From Pseudomonas saliphila (GTDB taxonomy: Bacteria > Pseudomonadota > Gammaproteobacteria > Pseudomonadales > Pseudomonadaceae), in assembly GCF_008638345.1 (NCBI RefSeq), contig NZ_VTVA01000004.1:62001-126000 (forward strand): a stretch of 64,000 bases of DNA. Direction: 5' to 3'. The position numbers and the translations under genes were made by a program. The notes beneath the pieces are model-generated. The model was not told the DNA's origin, made no database searches, and worked only from the letters and a program-made list of their open reading frames with translations. Positions 17,658-26,459 of the stretch are shown in pieces (positions within the stretch are counted from its first letter, which is position 1; each line of letters starts with the position of its first letter).

Positions 17658-19739
17658 ATGAACGCGATGCTGCGCAGCAAACTGATCAGGCTTGTCGGCT
17701 TAATAGCGGGCCTGGTGATCACCACCATTAGCCAGACCGCACCCGCCCTATCTGATACCGATTGGCCGATGCATGGCAATAATGCCGGCGAGACGCGTTT
17801 CGCGCCTGAGGCCATGATCAATCGCGCCAACATACAGCGTCTGGGGCTTGCCTGGCATTTCCGGTTCGACAGACCACGCGGCGTGCAGGCCACCCCTATC
17901 AAGGTTGGCGACACGCTGTACGTCAGTGGCCCCTGGGGCGTGGTCTATGCATTGAATGCCCGAGATGGCTCACTGCGCTGGCAGCATGATCCCGAGGTAC
18001 CACCGCGCAAAGCAGCGATCAGCTGTTGCGATGTGGTAAATCGCGGCGTAGCTGTCGAAGACGGCAAGGTCTTTGTAGGCACCATCGACGGCCGCCTGCA
18101 AGCGATCGACGCCGAGTCCGGTAAGCTCCTGTGGGAGACCCTGACTGTGGATACGGATCAGCCTTACACCATTACCGGCGCGCCCCGCGTCGCTGCGGGA
18201 CTGGTGATGATCGGTAACGGCGGCGCCGAGTTCGGGGTGCGTGGATATATCTCCGCCTACGACCCCTCCAACGGGGAGCTCAAGTGGCGCTTCTATACCG
18301 TGCCCGGAAACCCGAAGGCTCCGGCAGACGGGCAGATTTCAGATCAGCCCCTCAAACAGCTTGCGCAGTCTACCTGGACCGGGGAATGGTGGGCTCAGGG
18401 CGGCGGCGGTACTGTCTGGGACTCCATGGCCTGGGACCCGCAAAGCGGTCTGCTGTATTTCGGCGTGGGCAACGGTTCGCCACATGACCGGGACCTTCGT
18501 AGCCCCGAGGGCGGCGATAACCTCTTTCTCTCTTCGATCATCGCCGTACGCGCACAGACCGGGGAGTATGTCTGGCACTACCAGACCACCCCTGGCGACA
18601 GCTGGGACTACACGGCAACCCAACACATTGTCCTGACCGATCTGGAAATTAACGGCGAAACCCGCAAGGCATTGTTGCAGGCACCGAAGAATGGATTTTT
18701 CTATGTACTGGATCGCCTCACCGGGGAACTGCTCAGCGCCAAAAACTATGTGCCCACCTCCTGGGCCTCGCATATCGACAAGCAAACCGGTCGTCCCGTA
18801 GAACTGGCAGGCGTGCGATACCCGGCCGGTCAGCCGGCGCTGGTCACGCCGTCCCAGATCGGCGGGCACAATTGGCAACCTATGGCCTATAACCCCTTGA
18901 CCGGTCTGGTCTATATCCCGGCCATGGAAAGCACAGCATTCATGATGAAGGCGGCGGACTTTCGCCATGAACCCGGCCGCTGGAATACCGGCATACAGGA
19001 TCATCCGATGCCCACCGACGCCGCAGCACTGGCTCAGGCAAAGGAGAGTTTCAGTGGCCATCTTCTGGCATGGGACCCGGTCAGACAAACAGCGGCCTGG
19101 CGTACCGAGCAGCCCGGTCCGTGGAATGGCGGCGTTCTGACCACCGGCGGCAAACTGGTCTTCCAGGGCCAGGGCGGCGGCGGATTGCATGCCTACGATG
19201 CCCAAACCGGTAAGCCTTTGTGGCAGAGCGATACTTGGCTGGATGTCCTCGGCGGTCCGATCTCCTATACGCTGGATGGCGAGCAATATGTCGCCGCCAC
19301 AGCCGGCTTCGGCAGTTCAATGCATTTGTCTGCCAGCGTGCTGATGCCCAGACAAGGGATGCCGGTGCCAGGGGGTGTCTTCGTCTGGAAGCTGGACGGC
19401 AAGCAGCCACTACCAATCCCCCAGTCACGCCCTCCCGCCCCGGCCTTGCCCTCTATCGATGCGGATAACGAGGATATCCAGCTCGGCGGGCAGCTTTACA
19501 CGCGCTACTGCATGGTCTGTCATGGCGCCGCCGCTGTGGCAGGCGCAGCCATCCCGGACCTGAGGTACTCGCCCTATATCCAGGACCAGGAGCTGTTCAG
19601 TCTTCCCTTACTTGAAGGCATTTTGCAGAAACGCGGGATGCCTTCCTTTGCGGGCACGCTGGATCACTCAACGGTGGAACAGATCCGCAGCTATATCATT
19701 CACAGCGCGGCGAATGTAAATGGTCCGAATGAACGATGA
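17658..19739 (+). CDS. Quinohaemoprotein (PQQ + cytochrome c) alcohol dehydrogenase
   Basis: A 693-residue exported enzyme. A signal peptide covers about residues 1-32 (LVGLIAGLVITTISQTAPALS). An eight-bladed PQQ propeller follows, with the rare adjacent Cys123-Cys124 disulfide pair, tryptophan-docking repeats, and the GDSWDY segment (Asp314/Asp317) expected to hold the catalytic Asp. A C-terminal cytochrome c has CMVCH at 618-622. It oxidises primary or secondary alcohols in the periplasm and passes electrons to the respiratory chain. Family members act on simple alcohols, but its place in a steroid island suggests a hydroxysteroid or side-chain alcohol (inference). PQQ genes are not in the window. 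Confidence 0.88.
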   Translation: MNAMLRSKLIRLVGLIAGLVITTISQTAPALSDTDWPMHGNNAGETRFAPEAMINRANIQRLGLAWHFRFDRPRGVQATPIKVGDTLYVSGPWGVVYALNARDGSLRWQHDPEVPPRKAAISCCDVVNRGVAVEDGKVFVGTIDGRLQAIDAESGKLLWETLTVDTDQPYTITGAPRVAAGLVMIGNGGAEFGVRGYISAYDPSNGELKWRFYTVPGNPKAPADGQISDQPLKQLAQSTWTGEWWAQGGGGTVWDSMAWDPQSGLLYFGVGNGSPHDRDLRSPEGGDNLFLSSIIAVRAQTGEYVWHYQTTPGDSWDYTATQHIVLTDLEINGETRKALLQAPKNGFFYVLDRLTGELLSAKNYVPTSWASHIDKQTGRPVELAGVRYPAGQPALVTPSQIGGHNWQPMAYNPLTGLVYIPAMESTAFMMKAADFRHEPGRWNTGIQDHPMPTDAAALAQAKESFSGHLLAWDPVRQTAAWRTEQPGPWNGGVLTTGGKLVFQGQGGGGLHAYDAQTGKPLWQSDTWLDVLGGPISYTLDGEQYVAATAGFGSSMHLSASVLMPRQGMPVPGGVFVWKLDGKQPLPIPQSRPPAPALPSIDADNEDIQLGGQLYTRYCMVCHGAAAVAGAAIPDLRYSPYIQDQELFSLPLLEGILQKRGMPSFAGTLDHSTVEQIRSYIIHSAANVNGPNER

Positions 19740-19824
19740 CCATGTGATAAAGAGCCCCGACCATCAGGTGACAAGAATGCGGGCTGCGACAGCAACCTGA
19801 CTGGAATACCGGGGAGCAATGAAC

Positions 19825-20505
19825 ATGACAACAATTAACATGGGCACCATTGGCGTGATTGGCGGCACTGGAAACCTTGGAGCCGCTTTGGCCCAGCGCT
19901 GGATCAAGGCCGGACACCAGGTGCTGATCGGCTCCAGGGACGCAACCAAGGCTCAGGAAAGTGCCGCACAGCTGAGCCAAAAACTGGGGGTCGCCGTAGG
20001 CGCCGGGGACAACCGCAGCGTGGCGGAACAGGCTGATCTGCTGGTGATGGCCGTCCCCTTCGCTACCCAGGCGGCGGTCATTGCCGACATTCGGGCCGCC
20101 GCACAGGGCAAGATCGTGGTCGATACCACAGTGCCGCTGATGCCGCCGAAGGTGATGCGCGTGCAACTCCCGGAAGAAGACTCTGCAGCGGTACGCGCTC
20201 AACACCTGTTTGGCGCCGATGTACGTGTTGTCTCGGCCTTTCACAACGTGGCGGCGCACAAGCTGGCCACTGACGAGGAAGTAGCCTGCGACGTGCTGGT
20301 CTTTGGTGATGACGCCGACGCCCGCGCGATTGTGGTCAAGCTGGCGGATGACGCAGGCCTGCGCGGACTGCATGCCGGTGCCCTGACTAACTCTACTGCA
20401 GCGGAAGCGCTGACCTCGATTCTGATTTTCATGAACAAGTACTACAAAGTTGATGGTGCCGGCATCCGCATCAGCGGAGAGCTGGTCATGAATCCCGACA
20501 ACTGA
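19825..20505 (+). CDS. npdG: NADPH-dependent F420 reductase (Fno/NpdG family)
   Basis: A 226-residue Rossmann protein: GTIGVIGGTGNLGAALAQRW at the N-terminus, then GSRDATKA, whose Ser-Arg fits the 2'-phosphate of NADP. The family moves hydride between NADPH and coenzyme F420, so it supplies F420H2 to F420-dependent enzymes. The open frame has an earlier ATG at 19819, but GGGGAG is spaced correctly only for the ATG at 19825. It directly precedes cofE and cofD, which makes the F420 reading much safer than a generic NAD-binding oxidoreductase. Confidence 0.85.
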   Translation: MTTINMGTIGVIGGTGNLGAALAQRWIKAGHQVLIGSRDATKAQESAAQLSQKLGVAVGAGDNRSVAEQADLLVMAVPFATQAAVIADIRAAAQGKIVVDTTVPLMPPKVMRVQLPEEDSAAVRAQHLFGADVRVVSAFHNVAAHKLATDEEVACDVLVFGDDADARAIVVKLADDAGLRGLHAGALTNSTAAEALTSILIFMNKYYKVDGAGIRISGELVMNPDN

Positions 20506-20515
20506 GCGACCCGCC

Positions 20516-21283
20516 ATGCTCAACAGCGTCCAGTTTCAGGCCTTGGAAAATATCCCCGAAATCACAGCCGGGGATGATCTGTCGCGCATCATCCGACAGG
20601 CGCTGGCGGAGGCCGAGCTGATCCTTGAGGACAGCAGCATACTGGTCGTAGCGCAGAAGATTGTGTCTAAAGCGGAGGGACGGCTAGTCGACCTAGCCAG
20701 CGTCTCGCCCTCACCTCAAGCCCATGAATATGCGCGCATCACCGGCAAGGACGCGCGTCTCGTCGAGCTGGTCCTGGCCGAGTCCAGCAGCGTATTGCGT
20801 GCCGTACCCGGCGTCATGATAGTTCGTCATCGGCTCGGCTATGTAATGGCCAATGCCGGGATCGATCAATCCAACTTGCCCGATAACACAAAGGGAACCC
20901 AGGCCCTGCTACTCCCCCTTGATCCCGGCGCGTCGGCGCGAGCCCTGCACGCCGGCCTTACCACGCGCAACGGCGGCCATCCGGGCATTATTATTTCGGA
21001 CAGCTTCGGCAGGCCGTGGCGCAACGGCGTAGTCAACATCGCCCTGGCCTCCGCTGGCATTCCGGCGCTGATCGACCAGCGCAACGGCAGTGACCGCCAT
21101 GGGCGCACCTTGCAGAACACCCTGGTAGCCTTCGCCGATGCGGTGACCGCCGGCGCGGGCCTGGTCATGGGCGAAGCCAGTGAGGGGACTCCGGTAGCGC
21201 TGGTCAACGGCCTGCGTCCGTCAGCTGCGCACAACGATGCCGCGGCGCTAGTCAGGCCCCTTGAAGCGGATTTGTTCCAATGA
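20516..21283 (+). CDS. cofE: Coenzyme F420-0:L-glutamate ligase
   Basis: A 255-residue CofE. Recognisable segments are VVAQKIVSKAEGRLVDL, the SDSFGRPWRNGVVNIALASAG core cut at 1000 (IISDSFGRPWRNG) and GEASEGTPVALVNG. It adds gamma-linked glutamates to F420-0 with GTP. It lacks the C-terminal nitroreductase domain found in actinobacterial FbiB, so it cannot itself reduce dehydro-F420-0. It lies 10 bp after the F420 reductase gene and overlaps cofD by ATGA. The ribosome site is weak (TGAGCG), pointing to coupling. Confidence 0.9.
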   Translation: MLNSVQFQALENIPEITAGDDLSRIIRQALAEAELILEDSSILVVAQKIVSKAEGRLVDLASVSPSPQAHEYARITGKDARLVELVLAESSSVLRAVPGVMIVRHRLGYVMANAGIDQSNLPDNTKGTQALLLPLDPGASARALHAGLTTRNGGHPGIIISDSFGRPWRNGVVNIALASAGIPALIDQRNGSDRHGRTLQNTLVAFADAVTAGAGLVMGEASEGTPVALVNGLRPSAAHNDAAALVRPLEADLFQ

Positions 21284-22224
21284 ACGGGGGTCGCATATTA
21301 GCCCTCAGCGGCGGGGTCGGCGGCGCCAAACTAGCCGATGGACTGATGCACGCCTGCCCCGGCGGTCGACTAACCCTGGTGGTGAATACCGGAGATGATT
21401 TCAACCATCTGGGCCTGCACATTTCCCCGGATATCGATACCGCCCTGTATACCCTGTCTGGTTTCTCCAACCCGCAAACCGGCTGGGGCCGGCGCGACGA
21501 AACCTGGTCCTTTATGCAGGCGCTGGAACAGCTCGGCGGCGACACCTGGTTCCGTCTCGGCGATGCGGACCTGGCATTGCACGTGGAGCGCACGCATCGA
21601 CTGGCAGCCGGCGCCTCGCTGAGCGAGATTACGGCCGAGTTCGGCACGCGCCTGGGCATTAGCGCGCAGATACTGCCCATGAGCGATGACCCGGTACGTA
21701 CCCGGGTCAGTACTGACATGGGCGAGTTGGATTTTCAGCACTATTTCGTTCGCGAACAGTGCCGCCCCCAGGTTCGCCGGATCGAATTCAGCGGGGCTGA
21801 GACGGCGCGGCCAGCGCCCGGCGTTGTGCGCGCTCTGCAGAATGGGGATCTCGACGCCATCATCCTGTGCCCGTCCAATCCCTATCTGAGCATCGCACCC
21901 ATCCTTGCCGTTACCGGCATGCGCGCATTACTGCGTGCAGCTGGCGTGCCGGTCATCGCGGTATCGCCACTGGTTGGCGGACAGGCGGTAAAAGGGCCAA
22001 CGACCAAGATTATGAATGAGCTGGGCCTGTCGGTGAGCGCGCTGCAGATCGTGCAGGACTATGCCGGGCTGATCGATGGCTTCGTGCTCGATAGTCGTGA
22101 TGCACAGCTGCGCGACCAGATAGATTTGCCCGTCGCGATAGTCGACACGCTCATGCACTCCCCCCTCGACCGCCAACGCGTCGCCCAACAGACCCTGGCC
22201 TTCGCTACCACCCTACGGGCCTGA
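21280..22224 (+). CDS. cofD: 2-phospho-L-lactate (or PEP/3-PG) transferase CofD
   Basis: A 314-residue CofD. It begins with LSGGVGGAKLADGL and has NTGDDFNHLGLHISPDIDT and CPSNPYLSIAPIL, typical of enzymes that transfer the phospho-acid from its GDP-activated form onto the deazaflavin Fo. It overlaps cofE (ATGA). Its stop codon is built into a GC hairpin (22217-22237), after which an AT-rich gap precedes cofC. Full length with no disruption. Confidence 0.9.
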   Translation: MNGGRILALSGGVGGAKLADGLMHACPGGRLTLVVNTGDDFNHLGLHISPDIDTALYTLSGFSNPQTGWGRRDETWSFMQALEQLGGDTWFRLGDADLALHVERTHRLAAGASLSEITAEFGTRLGISAQILPMSDDPVRTRVSTDMGELDFQHYFVREQCRPQVRRIEFSGAETARPAPGVVRALQNGDLDAIILCPSNPYLSIAPILAVTGMRALLRAAGVPVIAVSPLVGGQAVKGPTTKIMNELGLSVSALQIVQDYAGLIDGFVLDSRDAQLRDQIDLPVAIVDTLMHSPLDRQRVAQQTLAFATTLRA

Positions 22225-22237
22225 CTCTCTCAGGCCC
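22217..22237 (+). terminator. Hairpin spanning the cofD stop codon
   Basis: GGGCCTGA (22217-22224) pairs perfectly with TCAGGCCC (22230-22237) around a five-base loop; the TGA is the cofD stop. There is no T-run directly after it, so it may be a partial terminator or an mRNA-stability structure rather than a strong stop. Confidence 0.5.
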
Positions 22238-22421
22238 AGCCCTTCCCTACCCAGCAAAAACCGAGCTTTTTCAATTACTGTCTGAACTGCGTCTTCTATA
22301 AAATATAAGCCCTTGTTTTATAACATTTTTTTACCTAAAAACAAAAACTGAAAAAACTCGGAAAGCGAGTAGCGGTCCGCGCTCACGGTTGCTTGAATGG
22401 CTGCAAGTGAGGAGCGCAAAC
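22238..22421 (+). promoter_or_regulatory. AT-rich control region before cofC-fbiC
   Basis: This gap is far more AT-rich than its surroundings. It contains a long-range inverted repeat (CCGAGCTTTTTCA 22261-22273 with TGAAAAAACTCGG 22349-22361, one mismatch). Inside that lies a shorter one (TATAAAA 22297-22303 with TTTTATA 22316-22322). A promoter for the cofC-fbiC-cys part of the operon is likely here; I cannot fix its -35/-10 boxes with confidence. A structured 5' leader is also possible. Confidence 0.5.
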
Positions 22422-22472
22422 ATGACTATTCATCCGTCTCAACGCACCAGCATTGCCCGGGAACTGCCATGA
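22422..22472 (+). CDS. 16-residue leader peptide coupled to cofC
   Basis: A short frame (MTIHPSQRTSIARELP) starts with ATG 22422 after the strongest ribosome site in the region, GAGGAG at 22410-22415 or so. It ends in TGA overlapping the cofC ATG as ATGA (22469-22472). cofC itself has only a poor site (GGGA). Translation of the leader may therefore deliver ribosomes to cofC. The peptide has no run of one amino acid, so classical attenuation is not suggested. It is inferred from signals only. Confidence 0.45.
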   Translation: MTIHPSQRTSIARELP

Positions 22473-23098
22473 GCTGCTGGGCATTGATACCGCTCAAAGC
22501 GCCAAGCCAAGGCAAGACCCGGCTGAGCCAAACGCTGGACAGCCGCAGCCGCACACAGCTGATTGAAAACATGCTGATGCGCGTACTCGCCGCGCTGGCT
22601 GGCAGTTACCTGGTGGACCGGATCGCCATTGTCGGCATGCTGCCAGACCGTTGCCGCGCTGACATCCGACACCTGCCCGATCCCGGCACAGGGCTGAATG
22701 GCGCGCTGTCGGCGGCCAGTCAACAGCTGCAAGCGACAGGGGCCCAGGAATTGCTGGTGCTGCATGCCGATCTACCCTTACTGCTCAGTGAAGAGGTTGA
22801 CCAATTCATTCTTGCCGGCCGCCGCCAAGGCATGGCGCTGGCCAGCGATCACCATGCGCTGGGCACCAATGCCATATTCCTCAGCCAACCGGACGACTTT
22901 GCATTCAGCTTCGGACCTCACAGTCTGACGCGCCATCTGACCCTGGCCGCCGCCCGGAATCTGCAGCCTGCCATGAATCAGGCGCCGGGCTTGATGTTTG
23001 ACGTCGATACCGCGCAGGACCTGCAAACGCTGATCGAAGCAGCGCCTCCTTTCTATATCCCCGAGTCAATCTCGCATTGGAGTCCAGCCCATGCATGA
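22469..23098 (+). CDS. cofC: Phospho-acid guanylyltransferase CofC
   Basis: A 209-residue nucleotidyltransferase with LIPLKAPSQGKTRLSQ at the start, LVLHADLPLL (metal-binding Asp) and HHALGTNAIFLSQP, characteristic of CofC/FbiD. It activates 2-phospholactate, PEP or 3-phosphoglycerate with GTP for CofD. The frame is open upstream to 22397, but ATG 22469 gives the family N-terminus and overlaps a leader peptide. It overlaps fbiC by 8 bp. Which phospho-acid it prefers cannot be read by eye. Confidence 0.87.
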   Translation: MSCWALIPLKAPSQGKTRLSQTLDSRSRTQLIENMLMRVLAALAGSYLVDRIAIVGMLPDRCRADIRHLPDPGTGLNGALSAASQQLQATGAQELLVLHADLPLLLSEEVDQFILAGRRQGMALASDHHALGTNAIFLSQPDDFAFSFGPHSLTRHLTLAAARNLQPAMNQAPGLMFDVDTAQDLQTLIEAAPPFYIPESISHWSPAHA

Positions 23099-25556
23099 AC
23101 ACGGTCATTACCTATTGGATAAGGTTCGCTCCGGCATATTGTTGAATGCCGACGAAATTTATCTGTTAGCCGCCGAGGCCGCGCCCAGCGAGCTGATGGC
23201 CTGTGCTGAAGCCCTGACTCTCGAGGGTCACGGCCGCCGCATCGGGTATTCACGCAAGGTGTTTATTCCCCTTACGCGGCTGTGCCGGAACCATTGCGGC
23301 TACTGCATCTTCGCCACGTCCCCGAAAAAAGTACCCAGCCCCTACCTGAGCCCCGAGCAAGTCCTGGAAATTGCCCGCGCTGGTGCCCGCGCGGGCTGCC
23401 GTGAGGCCCTGTTCACCCTGGGTGAGCGCCCGGAGCTGCGCTATCCCCAAGCGCGAGAGGCACTGGATGCCATGGGTTATGCGGACACCTTCGCCTATGT
23501 CGCAGCGATGGCCCAACTCGTGTTCGAGGAAACCGGCCTGTTACCGCATATCAATCCGGGCACCATGACCCGCGAGGAGATGGCGCCGCTGCGCACGGTC
23601 TCTGCCTCTCTGGGCATCATGCTGGAATCCACCGCGGAGCACCTGCATCAGCGGGGAGCGGCGCATTGGCGCTGCCCCGACAAACTGCCTCAGGCGCGCC
23701 TCGACACCCTGCGACATGCCGGCGAGCTGTCGGTGGCGATTACCTCGGGCATTCTGATCGGCATAGGCGAAACCCGTGAAGAGCGTATCGACGCCCTGCT
23801 GGCGCTGCGTGAGTTGCACCAGCAATACGGTCATCTGCAGGAAATCATCGTGCAGAACCTACGCGCCAAGCCCGGCACCCTGATGGCCGATGCCCCGGAA
23901 CCGGACATCGCCGATCATGCCTGGACCATTGCCATTACCCGGCTGATCTTCGGCCCCGGCATGTCGATCCAGGCACCACCGAATCTGCGTCCGGGTGAAC
24001 TGGGCCAACTGATAGGCGCTGGGATCAATGACTGGGGCGGTATTTCCCCGGTGACGCAAGATCATGTCAATCCCGAAGCAGCCTGGCCGGAGCTCGATGC
24101 ACTGGCTGCCGACACGGCGCGCGTTGGCCGCCAACTGGTCCAACGGCTGCCGCTGATTCCGGCGTACCTTCGTGACCTGGACCGCTGGGTTGACCCAGCC
24201 ATGGCCACAGCCATCCGGCATGCGGCCGATGCCCGCGGCTTTGCCCGCACCGACGGCTGGTTCGCTGGGCGCGGGGATACCCCCGAGCCTGAAGCCTTGC
24301 GTTACCTCAGCCGGAGGGCCGAGCACGTCAGCGCATCCATTGAAATCACCCGTATTCTCGAACGTGCCTGCGCTGGCGATCCGCTCAACGAGGCCGAGAT
24401 CGTACAGCTGTTTCAGGTGGAGGGTGCTGATCTGCAGGCCGTTATCCAGGCCGCCGATGCACTGCGCCGTTCCACTGCGGGCGACACCCTTACCTACGTG
24501 CGCAACTGCAATATCAACTACACCAACATCTGCCAGTACCGCTGTGGTTTTTGCGCCTTCGCCAAGGGCAGCAGCGCTGCTCACCTGCGTGGCCCAGCCT
24601 ACCAACTCGATGCCGACGCCGTCGCGCTGCGTGCCGAGGAAGCCTGGTTACGGGGAGCGACCGAGGTTTGCATGCAGGGCGGCATCCACCCGCACTACGA
24701 CGGCAATACCTATCTGGAGCTGGTGGCCGCAGTCAAACAGGCCGTACCGGATATGCACGTACACGCATTCTCGCCGTTGGAAGTGCTGCACGGGGCCGAG
24801 ACCCTGGGGCTGAGCCTGACGCAGTATCTAACCAGGCTGCATCAGGCCGGGTTGCGCTCCCTGCCCGGCACCGCCGCGGAAATTCTGGATGATGACGTCC
24901 GCGCGATCATCTGCCCGGACAAGCTTAATACCGAGCAGTGGCTTGAGGTCATGCGGGCCGCGCATCAGGTCGGAATCCGCAGTACCGCCACACTGATGTT
25001 CGGCCATGTCGAAGAGCCCAAACACTGGGCTCGCCATCTGTTGCGCGTGCGTGAGCTGCAGGCAGAGACCGGCGGCTTTACCGAATTCGTGCCCCTGCCC
25101 TTTGTGCATATGGAATCGCCGATATGGCACAGGGGGCAGGCACGTTCAGGGCCCACCTTGCGTGAGGCGGTACTGATGCATGCGGTCAGTCGCCTGGCGC
25201 TGCATCCATTGATACCGAATATCCAGACGTCCTGGGTAAAGATGGGTCGCGAGGGGGCAGCGCTGTGTTTGCAAGCTGGCGCCAACGACCTCGGCGGCAC
25301 CCTGATGTACGAATCCATCACCCGTGCCGCTGGCGGCAGCAATGGCCAGCTGCTGGATGACCCTGAACTACAAGCGATTGCTGCCAAGGTCGGACGACCT
25401 CTGCTACGCCGAAACACCCTCTATCAGACAAGCACTGACGACCGCACCGGATCCGCGGTAGTCGCGAATCTGATCTCTTTGCGTGAGCTCATCCCCCCAC
25501 TCCCGAGCGCGCAGCTTCAGACCGAACTCGCACCATCCAATAACAATATGAGGTAA
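23091..25556 (+). CDS. fbiC: Fused CofG-CofH, Fo (deazaflavin) synthase
   Basis: An 821-residue protein with two radical-SAM halves. The N-terminal CofG-type cluster ligands are Cys65, Cys69, Cys72 (LCRNHCGYC). The C-terminal CofH-type ligands are Cys481, Cys485, Cys488 (NICQYRCGFC). Together they build 7,8-didemethyl-8-hydroxy-5-deazariboflavin from tyrosine and a flavin precursor. Fusion is the arrangement seen in actinobacteria; many archaea and cyanobacteria have separate genes. It starts inside cofC (8-bp overlap) and ends 3 bp before cysD, tying Fo synthesis to the sulfate-activation genes. Confidence 0.93.
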   Translation: MHEHGHYLLDKVRSGILLNADEIYLLAAEAAPSELMACAEALTLEGHGRRIGYSRKVFIPLTRLCRNHCGYCIFATSPKKVPSPYLSPEQVLEIARAGARAGCREALFTLGERPELRYPQAREALDAMGYADTFAYVAAMAQLVFEETGLLPHINPGTMTREEMAPLRTVSASLGIMLESTAEHLHQRGAAHWRCPDKLPQARLDTLRHAGELSVAITSGILIGIGETREERIDALLALRELHQQYGHLQEIIVQNLRAKPGTLMADAPEPDIADHAWTIAITRLIFGPGMSIQAPPNLRPGELGQLIGAGINDWGGISPVTQDHVNPEAAWPELDALAADTARVGRQLVQRLPLIPAYLRDLDRWVDPAMATAIRHAADARGFARTDGWFAGRGDTPEPEALRYLSRRAEHVSASIEITRILERACAGDPLNEAEIVQLFQVEGADLQAVIQAADALRRSTAGDTLTYVRNCNINYTNICQYRCGFCAFAKGSSAAHLRGPAYQLDADAVALRAEEAWLRGATEVCMQGGIHPHYDGNTYLELVAAVKQAVPDMHVHAFSPLEVLHGAETLGLSLTQYLTRLHQAGLRSLPGTAAEILDDDVRAIICPDKLNTEQWLEVMRAAHQVGIRSTATLMFGHVEEPKHWARHLLRVRELQAETGGFTEFVPLPFVHMESPIWHRGQARSGPTLREAVLMHAVSRLALHPLIPNIQTSWVKMGREGAALCLQAGANDLGGTLMYESITRAAGGSNGQLLDDPELQAIAAKVGRPLLRRNTLYQTSTDDRTGSAVVANLISLRELIPPLPSAQLQTELAPSNNNMR

Positions 25557-25559
25557 CCA

Positions 25560-26459
25560 ATGTCACTCACTCATTTGCAACGGCTTGAGGCCGAAAGCAT
25601 CCAGATCATCCGCGAGGTGGTCGCCGAATCCGACAACCCGGTGATGATGTATTCCATCGGCAAGGACAGCGCAGTCATGCTACATCTGGCGCGCAAGGCG
25701 TTCTATCCCGCCGTGCCGCCGTTTCCGCTACTGCACGTAGATACACGCTGGAAATTCCGCGAGATGTACAGCTTCCGCGAGCGCATGGCAGAAGAAACCG
25801 GCATGAAACTGATCGTCCATATCAACCCCGATGGCGTCGCCCAGAACATCAACCCCTTCGATCATGGCTCTAGCGTGCATACCGACATCATGAAAACCGA
25901 AGGGCTGAAACAGGCCCTCGACAAATACGGTTTTGATGCGGCTTTCGGTGGCGCGCGCCGCGACGAGGAGAAATCCCGGGCCAAGGAACGAGTGTTCTCA
26001 TTCCGCTCCACAGCCCACCGCTGGGACCCGAAGAATCAGCGCCCGGAACTGTGGAAGCTATACAACACGCGAAAGCAGAAAGGCGAATCGATCAGGGTCT
26101 TCCCCCTGTCGAACTGGACCGAACTGGATATCTGGCAATACATCCATCTGGAGAGTATTCCGATCGTGCCGCTGTACTACTCCGCCGAGCGTCCTGTGGT
26201 CGAGCGTGACGGCACGCTGATCATGGTCGATGACGAGCGCATGCCACTTGAGCCGGGCGAAACGCCAGTAATGAAGAAGGTGCGCTTTCGCACCCTGGGG
26301 TGCTACCCACTGACCGGAGCGGTTGAGTCTGAAGCCTCAACCCTGCCAGCCATTATCCAGGAGATGCTGCTGGCCCGGACCTCCGAGCGCCAAGGCCGAA
26401 TGATTGATCACGATGCTTCAGCGTCCATGGAAAAGAAAAAACAAGAGGGGTACTTCTGA
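25560..26459 (+). CDS. cysD: Sulfate adenylyltransferase small subunit
   Basis: A 299-residue Cys[21 protein letters not shown] holds the SGGKD-type ATP loop, and [18 protein letters not shown] and [13 protein letters not shown] are family hallmarks. With CysN it makes adenosine phosphosulfate from ATP and sulfate, driven by GTP. It follows fbiC after 3 bp with its own site (TGAGGT), and its TGATG overlap couples it to cysNC. A housekeeping assimilation role cannot be excluded, but the next genes suit sulfate conjugation. Confidence 0.93.
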   Translation: MSLTHLQRLEAESIQIIREVVAESDNPVMMYSIGKDSAVMLHLARKAFYPAVPPFPLLHVDTRWKFREMYSFRERMAEETGMKLIVHINPDGVAQNINPFDHGSSVHTDIMKTEGLKQALDKYGFDAAFGGARRDEEKSRAKERVFSFRSTAHRWDPKNQRPELWKLYNTRKQKGESIRVFPLSNWTELDIWQYIHLESIPIVPLYYSAERPVVERDGTLIMVDDERMPLEPGETPVMKKVRFRTLGCYPLTGAVESEASTLPAIIQEMLLARTSERQGRMIDHDASASMEKKKQEGYF

